Assembly (NCBI GenBank): GCA_020441605.1
Contig: JAGRLX010000084.1
Location: forward strand, 1-10,339
DNA length: 10,339 nucleotides
From: Alphaproteobacteria bacterium
GTDB taxonomy: Bacteria > Pseudomonadota > Alphaproteobacteria > Rhizobiales > Aestuariivirgaceae
Reading direction: 5' to 3'
Under the pieces are notes generated by a model, which did no database searches, was not told the origin of the DNA, and worked only from the letters and a program-made list of their open reading frames with translations. A program made the translations under genes and the position numbers. Shown piece by piece: positions 1 through 5,877 of the stretch (its first letter is position 1; each line of letters opens with the position of its first letter).

Positions 1-92
1 GGCCCGCAGACATACATCCGCACATTGGCCGGATCGATCGGCCGGAAGTCTTCCTTCTGGCGGGTCAGGGTATTGTAGAGGCGGAGCGTCAT
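1..92 (-). CDS. cysS: Cysteinyl-tRNA synthetase, N-terminal fragment
   Basis: This is the first 30 codons of a gene that continues beyond the left edge of the window. It encodes the cytoplasmic class I enzyme that charges tRNA-Cys with cysteine. The start reads [16 protein letters not shown], and the visible part ends in MYVCGP. This is the usual N-terminus of CysS: a short strand (LRLYNT), the 'F.PI.P..V.MYVCGPT' block, and the cysteine that is the first zinc ligand in this family. The HIGH and KMSKS signatures lie outside the window. The ATG at 92-90 fits the family start, and a weak AGGA-type ribosome site lies just upstream. The gene is divergent from the EamA transporter, with 258 bases between them. 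Identity rests on only about 30 residues, but these are among the most recognisable in the family. Confidence 0.86.
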   Translation of the reverse strand, partial: MTLRLYNTLTRQKEDFRPIDPANVRMYVCG

Positions 93-350
93 AGGGTCCT
101 CAGGCTCTGCCGGCCCGGGATCGCTTCATCTGATGGTCAAGTCAAGCGGCGCCCTGCCAGCGGTTTTCGGCTAGCTGCAAATAATAATGCCGCAAATCAT
201 AACGGCAGGTTGGCGGGCGGTGGTCATGGCGGCGCGCACCATGCGTCAGGGCGGTCTGTCCGTCAAGTGCGGCGCAATATCTTGCCCGGCATGCGCCTTC
301 CGCTCTACCGCTGCCGCACCCTTCGCGCTATTCGACGACAGGGAGAAACG
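93..350. other. Divergent intergenic region, cysS / EamA transporter
   Basis: These 258 bases separate two divergent genes and must hold both promoters. An AT-rich patch at about 178-202 is the most promoter-like part. On the minus strand it contains TATTAT, a fair -10 for cysS, but no convincing -35 is visible. A 5-bp inverted repeat, TGCCG (188-192) with CGGCA (203-207), flanks part of this patch. Open frames crossing the region (for example one starting at 187) have no recognisable protein character, and I treat them as chance. Confidence 0.4.
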
Positions 351-1205
351 ATGCCGGGGCAACAGCAGATCGGTCAGGCGGCCTTTTGGATGTCGGGGTG
401 GCTGGTCGCCACCCTGGGCATGACGGTCGCCGGCCGGGAATTGACCCGGGACATCTCGGTCTTCGAGATCATGATGTTCCGCAGTTTCTTCGCCAGCCTG
501 ATCCTCCTGCCCTTCGTGCTTGCAAATGGCGGGTTCAGCGGACGGTTCAGCCAGTTCCGCCTGCATATGGCGCGCAATGTGCTCCATTATGGCGGACAAT
601 ATCTGTGGTTCTCGGCGCTTCTGCTCATCCCGCTGGCCGAGGTGATCGCGATCGAGTTCACCATGCCGCTGTGGATCGCCATGCTGGCCGCGGCGTTTCT
701 CGGCGAGCGCATGCATCGATTCAAGATCATCGCCCTTGTCGTTGGATTCGCTGGCGTTTTGATGATCGTGAAGCCGGTGGGCGCACTCGGCCTTGGTCAT
801 CCCGTGGCGCTGGCGGCGGCTCTGCTCTTTGCCACCGCGGTGACTTTCACCAAATATATCACCCGAAGGGATTCGGCGCTGACCGTCATCTTCATGATGT
901 TCACCATCCAGACCGTGTTCGGCATCGTGCCGACCTGGCTCACTTGGGTCACGCCACAATCGGGTGACTATCTCTGGCTCGCCATCGTGGTGCTGGCCGG
1001 AACGGGGTCGCACTACTGCCTGTCCAGGGCCATATCGCTGGCCGATGCGACGGTGGTCATGCCGATGGATTTCCTCCGCCTGCCACTCACGGCTGTCCTG
1101 GGCTATATGATCTACAGCGAGGCCATCGATGGCTGGTCGGTCCTTGGCGCCGGCCTCATTCTCGGCGCCAACGGCCTCAATCTCTACCACGCCCGAAAGG
1201 GGTGA
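351..1205 (+). CDS. EamA / drug-metabolite transporter (DMT) superfamily permease
   Basis: This is a 284-residue inner-membrane protein with about ten hydrophobic segments arranged as two EamA repeats, at roughly residues 12-140 and 150-280. Family-type features include the acidic-polar pair in ITMP-like form (IEFTMPLW, 101-108) followed by AAAFLGERM (113-121) at the end of the first repeat. The matching end of repeat two is VVMPMDFLRLPLTAVLGYMIYSE (235-257). DMT proteins are secondary carriers of small metabolites, and the substrate cannot be read from the sequence. An in-frame start at 210 would add 47 residues, but the ATG at 351 is preferred. It has a good AGGGAG ribosome site at 340-345, and the protein then begins directly at the first membrane segment with the normal family length. 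The gene stands alone, divergent from cysS. No clear terminator follows it. Confidence 0.88.
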   Translation: MPGQQQIGQAAFWMSGWLVATLGMTVAGRELTRDISVFEIMMFRSFFASLILLPFVLANGGFSGRFSQFRLHMARNVLHYGGQYLWFSALLLIPLAEVIAIEFTMPLWIAMLAAAFLGERMHRFKIIALVVGFAGVLMIVKPVGALGLGHPVALAAALLFATAVTFTKYITRRDSALTVIFMMFTIQTVFGIVPTWLTWVTPQSGDYLWLAIVVLAGTGSHYCLSRAISLADATVVMPMDFLRLPLTAVLGYMIYSEAIDGWSVLGAGLILGANGLNLYHARKG

Positions 1206-1565
1206 AGATTTCCGCCGGTATCGCCTATGCCAGGTCCGCTCAGCGCTGCGCTACGAGATGCCAGTCCACGGGCAAAATGTCGCACCCATGATGCCATCCG
1301 AGCTCAGTTGCCGGTTAATATTTGCCGCTAAGATAAGTTTGCTCGCTCTCGTTGCAAGCTGCAAATTCGATCCGATCATTCTTTCATCTCAAAAACTGTC
1401 ACGAAATCAAATCCGTCGCGATTCGGTCGAGTTGGAAAGGCGGACGGCGCGAAAGCGACAAAGACGCCTCAACCATTGCTGGCAAAGCCCTCAAGCAGAA
1501 TGTGGCGGCCGCGGGGCAAAAAAATGGTCTTGCCGCGACTCACACATGACCATAGGTTCCAACTG
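1206..1565. other. AT-richer intergenic region before the sulfotransferase
   Basis: No protein gene is supportable here. GC over 1321-1440 is 45% (54 of 120 bases counted), well below the flanking coding DNA, as expected for a promoter region or for transferred DNA. A short inverted repeat, TTGCA-AGC-TGCAA, lies at 1352-1364 and could be a regulator site. I found no good -35/-10 pair and no rho-independent terminator for the upstream transporter. Open frames through this stretch lack protein-like composition, except that the sulfotransferase frame stays open back to 1476. Confidence 0.4.
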
Positions 1566-2396
1566 ATGGGGCGGCAGCTACGATATGCATCTTCAGGTGA
1601 GGCAAGGAACCTGGAGGCCAATGGGCAGCACAAGCTTGCGCATGATCATGCGATCCAGATTTACGATTCTGGCGCGATCTATTCAATGATCCCCAAGAAC
1701 GCTTGCTCGACCATGCGCTTGTCGATCGCTCTGGCCAACGGGGCAATCGGCGATGCCGAGGACTGGCGCTGGATTCACCGTAACAACAAGACCTTCCGCC
1801 CATCGCTCAGAGAACTGGCGACGGTGGATTATTGCTTCACCTTCCTGCGTTGCCCCTACTCGCGCCTGGTCAGCTGCTTCCTGGACAAGATCGTCTCGCG
1901 CCGGCCCGATGCCTGGCACTTCCATGAATTGACCGGCGAAATCGTCGACCTGCCCCGACTGACGTTTCGCCGTTTTTGCCAGGAAATGATGAGGCCGCAG
2001 ATCAAGCACAACAACATTCACTGGCGGCCGCAGGTCGATTTTCTCGTCTACAAGACCTACGATGACCTCTTTAGCGTCGAAGATTTCGCCACTGCCAGCG
2101 CTGCGCTGCGCGACAAGATCGGCCTCGAGATTATCGATTCGCGGCCCATGGTCAGACATGACTCGAGCCACTACAAGCTTCTGCCGGCATCGAAGAGCTT
2201 TGCAGACACTGAAATCTGGCAGATTGAAGCGATCATGCTCAACGGCATGCGCCCCAATCCCGTCAGCTTCTATGACGACGAATTGCGGTCCGTCGTGGCC
2301 TTGGCCTTCGCCGAGGATCTGAAGCTCTACCGCTGCCTGTTCGACGGGTTCGGGCTGTTTGATGCCCCAAAGGACAAGCTAGAGGCAACGGCCTGA
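1566..2396 (+). CDS. Sulfotransferase family protein (Sulfotransfer_2-like)
   Basis: This predicted PAPS-dependent sulfotransferase would move a sulfate group from PAPS to a hydroxyl, usually on a carbohydrate in this family. With the start used here it is 276 residues. The 5'-phosphosulfate loop is MIPKNACSTMR (41-51). The 3'-phosphate motif is FLRCPYSRLVSCFLDK (93-108), close to the family pattern R.P..RLVS.F.DK. NNIHWRPQ (149-156) matches the N.HW.PQ block typical of carbohydrate sulfotransferases. The C-terminus (ALAFAEDLKLYR, 245-256) resembles the family's terminal 'yaeDl.ly' helix. There is no signal peptide or membrane anchor, so it is probably cytoplasmic. The start is uncertain: 1566 has a TAGG about nine bases upstream, while 1524 is an in-frame alternative giving 290 residues. 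No glycosyltransferase or polysaccharide gene is adjacent, so the acceptor is unknown. Confidence 0.78.
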   Translation: MGRQLRYASSGEARNLEANGQHKLAHDHAIQIYDSGAIYSMIPKNACSTMRLSIALANGAIGDAEDWRWIHRNNKTFRPSLRELATVDYCFTFLRCPYSRLVSCFLDKIVSRRPDAWHFHELTGEIVDLPRLTFRRFCQEMMRPQIKHNNIHWRPQVDFLVYKTYDDLFSVEDFATASAALRDKIGLEIIDSRPMVRHDSSHYKLLPASKSFADTEIWQIEAIMLNGMRPNPVSFYDDELRSVVALAFAEDLKLYRCLFDGFGLFDAPKDKLEATA

Positions 2397-2441
2397 CGCC
2401 AATTTCGGCAAGCCTGCCCCATCTTCAGCGGGATGTCGCGC

Positions 2442-3839
2442 CTATTCGGCGGCCTCCACGGCTTCATCGTCGTCGGTCCGCGGGCGCGAAGCCATTTCCT
2501 TCTTGATCTCCTCGGCCACGAGGAAGGACAGCTCCAGCGCCTGCGCCGCATTGAGGCGCGGATCGCAGAATGTGTGGTAGCGGTCGTTCAAGTCCTCGTC
2601 GCGGAGCGCCCTGAGGCCGCCCGTGCACTCGGTCACGTCCTTGCCGGTCATCTCGACATGGATGCCGCCGGCGTGGGTACCTTCGGCCTGGTGGATCGAC
2701 ATGAAGCGGCGCACTTCCGCGAGGATGGAGTCGAATGGCCTGGTCTTGTAGCCCGAGGTCGATTTCACCGTGTTGCCATGCATCGGATCGCTGGACCAAA
2801 CCACGATACGGCCTTCCCGCTTCACGGCGCGGATCATTTCCGGCAGGTGCTTCTCGACCTTGTCGGCACCGAACCGGGCAATGAGGGTCAGCCGGCCGGG
2901 TTCGTTGTCGGGATTGAGCTTGTCGATCAGCCGCATGAGGTCGTCGGGCTTCAACGACGGGCCGCACTTCAGCCCGATCGGATTACGAATGCCACGGCAG
3001 AACTCGATATGGGCATGATCGGCCTGGCGGGTCCGGTCTCCGATCCACAGCATGTGACCGGACGTGTCATACCAGTCGCCGCTGGTTGAATCGACCCGCG
3101 TCAAGGCCTGTTCGTAACCCAGCAGAAGCGCCTCGTGGCTGGTGAAGAAATCGGTCTGGCGCAGCTGTGGCGCGGTATCGGCGTTGATGCCGCAGGCCCG
3201 CATGAAGCCAAGCGCCTCGGTGATCCGGTCCGACAGTTCCTGGTAACGCTCGAAGGCCGGTGAATCCTTCAGGAAACCCAGGGTCCACTTATGGACATGC
3301 TCGAGATTTGCGTAGCCGCCCTGGGCAAAAGCACGAAGCAGATTGAGCGTCGCGGCCGACTGCCGGTAGGCCATGATCTGGCGTTCCGGATCCGGCCTGC
3401 GGGCTTCCATGGTCGCCTCGGCGCCGTTCACGATATCACCGCGGTAGATCGGATATTCCACGCCGTCGATCACTTCGGTGGGCGAGGAGCGCGGCTTGGC
3501 GAACTGACCGGCGATGCGGCCGACCTTCACCACCGGCTGGCCGCCGGCAAAGGTCAGGACCACGGCCATCTGCAGGAAGACCCGGAAGAAATCGCGGATA
3601 TTGTCGGCTGAATGCTCGGCGAAGCTCTCGGCGCAGTCACCGCCCTGAAGCAGGAAACCCTTGCCCTCGGCCACGCGGGCGAGTTTGCGTTTGAGCTTGC
3701 GTGCCTCGCCGGCGAAGACCAGCGGCGGGAAGCCCGCGAGCCGCCGTTCGACCAGCTCGAGCTTGGCCTGGTCCTCGTAGTCGGGCACCTGCACGATAGG
3801 AAAGCTCCGCCAGCTGTCAGGTGTCCAGTTCGTCAACAT
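2442..3839 (-). CDS. 3-deoxy-7-phosphoheptulonate synthase, class II (DAHP synthase)
   Basis: This cytoplasmic enzyme condenses phosphoenolpyruvate with erythrose 4-phosphate to DAHP, the committed step of aromatic amino acid synthesis. The protein is 465 residues, a normal length for the class II (plant and Mycobacterium type) family. Visible signatures are QGGDCAESF (65-73), [14 protein letters not shown] (105-118), [19 protein letters not shown] (254-272), [11 protein letters not shown] (285-295), [10 protein letters not shown] (348-357) and [12 protein letters not shown] (394-405). The four metal ligands are present as Cys69, His354, Glu396 and Asp426, with the family spacing among the last three (42 and 30 residues). 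The start at 3839 gives the typical N-terminus ([10 protein letters not shown]) behind a GGAG site. The frame stays open a further 35 codons upstream to 3944, but that part looks non-coding. The C-terminal tail ([10 protein letters not shown]) is acidic. It converges on the sulfotransferase with a 45-base gap. Confidence 0.95.
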   Translation of the reverse strand: MLTNWTPDSWRSFPIVQVPDYEDQAKLELVERRLAGFPPLVFAGEARKLKRKLARVAEGKGFLLQGGDCAESFAEHSADNIRDFFRVFLQMAVVLTFAGGQPVVKVGRIAGQFAKPRSSPTEVIDGVEYPIYRGDIVNGAEATMEARRPDPERQIMAYRQSAATLNLLRAFAQGGYANLEHVHKWTLGFLKDSPAFERYQELSDRITEALGFMRACGINADTAPQLRQTDFFTSHEALLLGYEQALTRVDSTSGDWYDTSGHMLWIGDRTRQADHAHIEFCRGIRNPIGLKCGPSLKPDDLMRLIDKLNPDNEPGRLTLIARFGADKVEKHLPEMIRAVKREGRIVVWSSDPMHGNTVKSTSGYKTRPFDSILAEVRRFMSIHQAEGTHAGGIHVEMTGKDVTECTGGLRALRDEDLNDRYHTFCDPRLNAAQALELSFLVAEEIKKEMASRPRTDDDEAVEAAE

Positions 3840-3896
3840 CTCAATCACTCCAAACGCGGGGCCCCTTGCCTGGGCCTCTTTACCATGGGAGGCGCG

Positions 3897-3902
3897 CTTA
3901 TA
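3897..3902 (-). promoter_or_regulatory. Candidate -10 element for the DAHP synthase gene
   Basis: On the minus strand the hexamer reads TATAAG, five of six matches to the sigma-70 -10 consensus. It lies 57 bases upstream of the start codon. The matching -35 is weak: CTGGAA at 18-base spacing is the best seen. It falls in the 172-base divergent gap between this gene and the small membrane protein gene. Confidence 0.3.
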
Positions 3903-4011
3903 CACGTCCTCCCCAATTGATTCCAGTGCGACCGGTGGAGGCAACCAAACCTTAACCCGATCGCCGGAAAATCAGTTCCGTTCGACGGCTCGGGAACCGG
4001 ACAGCAATTTC

Positions 4012-4263
4012 ATGATCGAACTTCTGGAACGCACGCAGTGGGATCAGGCCCGCAATTTCCTCGCTTCTGGCGATCCGCCGATGATTTTCCGCCTTCTGGC
4101 CCTGAACACGGTATTCCTCATTCTCTACATCGTGCGCCGGGCCAAAGGCGCGCGCCCCATGGAGCAATCGGTGCTGCTCGGCGTTCAGGGCCTGCTGATC
4201 CTGTCCAACATGCTGGTGATGTTCCAGAACGACATCACCAGATTCCTAGATCGTCTGATTTAA
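4012..4263 (+). CDS. Small two-helix membrane protein, function unknown
   Basis: This 83-residue protein has two likely membrane helices, at about residues 25-41 (FRLLALNTVFLILYIVR) and 53-71 (SVLLGVQGLLILSNMLVMF). A basic loop between them (RRAKGARP) suggests a hairpin with the loop in the cytoplasm. The N-terminus is amphipathic and the C-terminus is short and charged (NDITRFLDRLI). I do not recognise a named family. The ATG at 4012 follows GGACAG with an acceptable distance. The coding case is that the hydrophobic segments are well formed, the reading frame fills the gap between two good genes, and the stop is shared exactly with the convergent gene. It is divergent from the DAHP synthase gene. 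Its TAA at 4261-4263 overlaps the stop of the DUF2093 gene on the other strand. Confidence 0.7.
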   Translation: MIELLERTQWDQARNFLASGDPPMIFRLLALNTVFLILYIVRRAKGARPMEQSVLLGVQGLLILSNMLVMFQNDITRFLDRLI

Positions 4264-4475
4264 GGAAGCGTCTTGAGAAAGGCCTCGAAGGCGAGAGCCG
4301 CAGAGCTGAAAGGCTGCTGCCGGGCGACGTCCCAGTAGCGCAGGTTGTCCAGGCGGATGGGATCGCCAGTCGACGCGCAGCGCACGAAATCGCCCTCGCG
4401 CAACACTTGAAAGTCGGCGTCGAGATACTTGATGCGGGCTTCGCGCTGCAGCGGCACGGGATCGAGGAAATTCAT
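4260..4475 (-). CDS. DUF2093 domain-containing protein
   Basis: This 71-residue soluble protein of unknown function matches the DUF2093 pattern known from alphaproteobacteria. It has an MNFLDP start, then REARIKYLDADFQVLREGDFVRCASTGDPI (12-41), then LDNLRYWDVARQQPF (43-57). The conserved features are the 'I.YLD.DF.V...GDFV.CA.TG..I.LD.LRYW.V.RQ' core and a single cysteine (Cys34). It fills the entire domain length, so it is a stand-alone domain. A very good ribosome site (AAGGAG at about 4483-4488, read on the minus strand) supports the start. It converges on the small membrane protein gene with a four-base TTAA overlap of stop codons, and diverges from the aminopeptidase gene across a very short gap. 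Confidence 0.85.
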   Translation of the reverse strand: MNFLDPVPLQREARIKYLDADFQVLREGDFVRCASTGDPIRLDNLRYWDVARQQPFSSAALAFEAFLKTLP

Positions 4476-4554
4476 CCGCTCTCCTTAGCGCCTTCCGGGT
4501 TGGATGAAAAGCCGGGCAATGGACGGGGCCGGCATGATCGCCTATAGCTCTGGC

Positions 4555-5790
4555 ATGACCCATGACACGCTTCTCGATGCCTATGCCAGGCTCACCATCC
4601 GCTCCGGACTCAACCTTCAGTCCGGTCAGCAACTGCTGATCACAGCGCCACTCGATGCGGTTCCCCTCGTGCGCCGCATCACCGAGCACGCCTACCGGGC
4701 CGGGGCCTCCCTGGTGACGACCTTCTACAACGACGATCCGGCCACCCTGGCGCGATACCGCCATGCGCCGGATACGAGCTTCGACGTGGCGCCGGACTGG
4801 CTGTTCAATGGCATGGCCGAAGCCTTTCGGGGCGGCGCGGCACGGCTGGCGATCGCCGGCGACGATCCCGGACTTCTGGCCGGCCAGGACCCGCAGAAGC
4901 TTTCACGTGCCAACAAGGCCCGGTCGATCGCCTATCGTCCCGCCCTCGAACTGATTACCGGATTCGCCATAAACTGGTGCGTGATTGCGGCGGCCACGCC
5001 GGCATGGGCCCGGTCGGTCTTTCCGGACTTGCCCGAGGGCGAAGCTGTCAGCAAGCTGTGGCAAGCCATTTTCAGCTGCACCCGCGCCGACCTGCCCGAT
5101 CCCGTGGCGGCCTGGGAAGACCATTCGGCAGTCCTGGCGCGCCGCACCGCCTTCCTCAACGACCGGCGTTATGCGGCACTGAAATACACCGGGCCAGGCA
5201 CCGATCTCACCCTCGGCCTCGCTGACGATCACGTGTGGAAGGGGGGCGCCGGTAAGGCGCGCAACGGCGTTGTCTGCAACGCAAACATTCCCACCGAGGA
5301 AGTGTTCACCTGCCCCCACAAGGACAGGGTGGACGGCACCGTCCGCTCGACCAAGCCCCTGTCCTATCAGGGGTCGATGATCGACGGCATCAATGTCCGC
5401 TTCGAGAAGGGGCGGATCGTGGAGATGACGGCGGCCAGGGGCGAGGATGCCTTCCGCAGCTTGATCGCCACCGACGAGGGCGCGGCGCGACTCGGCGAAG
5501 TGGCCCTGGTTCCACACTCGTCGCCGATTTCACGCAGCGGCATCATCTTCAACAACACCCTGTTCGACGAAAATGCGGCCAGCCATCTCGCGGTAGGCCA
5601 GTCCTACAGCGAGAACATCCGCGACGGCGGCTCCCGCAGTGCCGAAGCGAAGGCGGCATTGGGAGCCAATTCGAGTCTGGTGCACGTCGACTGGATGATC
5701 GGTTCGGGCGAGTTGGACATCGATGGCATTCGGGCAGATGGCACGGCAGAGCCCCTCATGCGCAAGGGAGAATGGGTCATCGGCGCCTGA
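4555..5790 (+). CDS. Aminopeptidase, M29 family (thermophilic metallo-aminopeptidase type)
   Basis: This cytoplasmic metallopeptidase of family M29 should remove N-terminal residues from peptides using two metal ions. With the start used here it is 411 residues, the usual family size. The N-terminal domain has the typical opening 'LL..YARL.IR.GLNLQ.GQ.LLI.AP' (6-32). The metal-binding C-terminal domain shows NIPTEEVFTCP (244-254), GEVALVPHSSPIS (314-326), ENAASHLAVGQSY (339-351) and HVDWMIG (377-383). These give the expected ligand set Glu249, Glu315, His344, Tyr351, His377 and Asp379, so it should be active. The start is uncertain. ATG codons at 4504, 4519 and 4534 are in frame upstream, and none has a strong ribosome site. 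I chose 4555 because family proteins begin about there. It is transcribed alone and ends before a strong inverted repeat. Confidence 0.92.
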   Translation: MTHDTLLDAYARLTIRSGLNLQSGQQLLITAPLDAVPLVRRITEHAYRAGASLVTTFYNDDPATLARYRHAPDTSFDVAPDWLFNGMAEAFRGGAARLAIAGDDPGLLAGQDPQKLSRANKARSIAYRPALELITGFAINWCVIAAATPAWARSVFPDLPEGEAVSKLWQAIFSCTRADLPDPVAAWEDHSAVLARRTAFLNDRRYAALKYTGPGTDLTLGLADDHVWKGGAGKARNGVVCNANIPTEEVFTCPHKDRVDGTVRSTKPLSYQGSMIDGINVRFEKGRIVEMTAARGEDAFRSLIATDEGAARLGEVALVPHSSPISRSGIIFNNTLFDENAASHLAVGQSYSENIRDGGSRSAEAKAALGANSSLVHVDWMIGSGELDIDGIRADGTAEPLMRKGEWVIGA

Positions 5791-5808
5791 CGCCGGTGCC
5801 ACGAAATG

Positions 5809-5861
5809 CCGGGGCGTGAATTCATGCAGGCCTCAAGACCCTCACGTCGGTCACGCCCCGG
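5809..5861. terminator. Long-loop inverted repeat between convergent genes (probable bidirectional terminator)
   Basis: An 11-bp perfect inverted repeat, CCGGGGCGTGA (5809-5819) with TCACGCCCCGG (5851-5861), is separated by a 31-base loop. It fills most of the 87-base gap between the aminopeptidase stop and the iorB-like stop, where transcription from both sides must end. On the plus strand it is followed by a weakly T-rich run (TTGACTTT), not a clean U-tract. Termination is therefore likely but not certain. A protein-binding site is the alternative. Confidence 0.5.
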
Positions 5862-5877
5862 TTGACTTTCCGGACTG

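Noticed and set aside
210..350. A longer N-terminus for the EamA transporter.
   Set aside because: The extra 47 residues are basic and Cys-containing without family similarity, while the ATG at 351 has a good ribosome site and gives the normal length.
187..423. A 78-codon plus-strand frame starting in the cysS/EamA gap.
   Set aside because: It overlaps the transporter start in another frame, has no ribosome site and has no protein-like pattern.
246..1190. A 314-codon open frame on the minus strand, opposite the EamA transporter gene.
   Set aside because: It is rich in His, Glu, Asp, Gln and Arg with no motif, the typical shadow of a GC-rich membrane-protein gene read on the opposite strand. 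The transporter on the plus strand is clearly the real gene.
2433..3089. A 218-codon plus-strand frame opposite the DAHP synthase gene.
   Set aside because: The opposite strand encodes a complete enzyme with all four metal ligands. This frame is a shadow without recognisable features.
3840..3944. A 35-residue N-terminal extension of DAHP synthase.
   Set aside because: The ATG at 3839 matches the family start and has a ribosome site. The extension covers the likely promoter.
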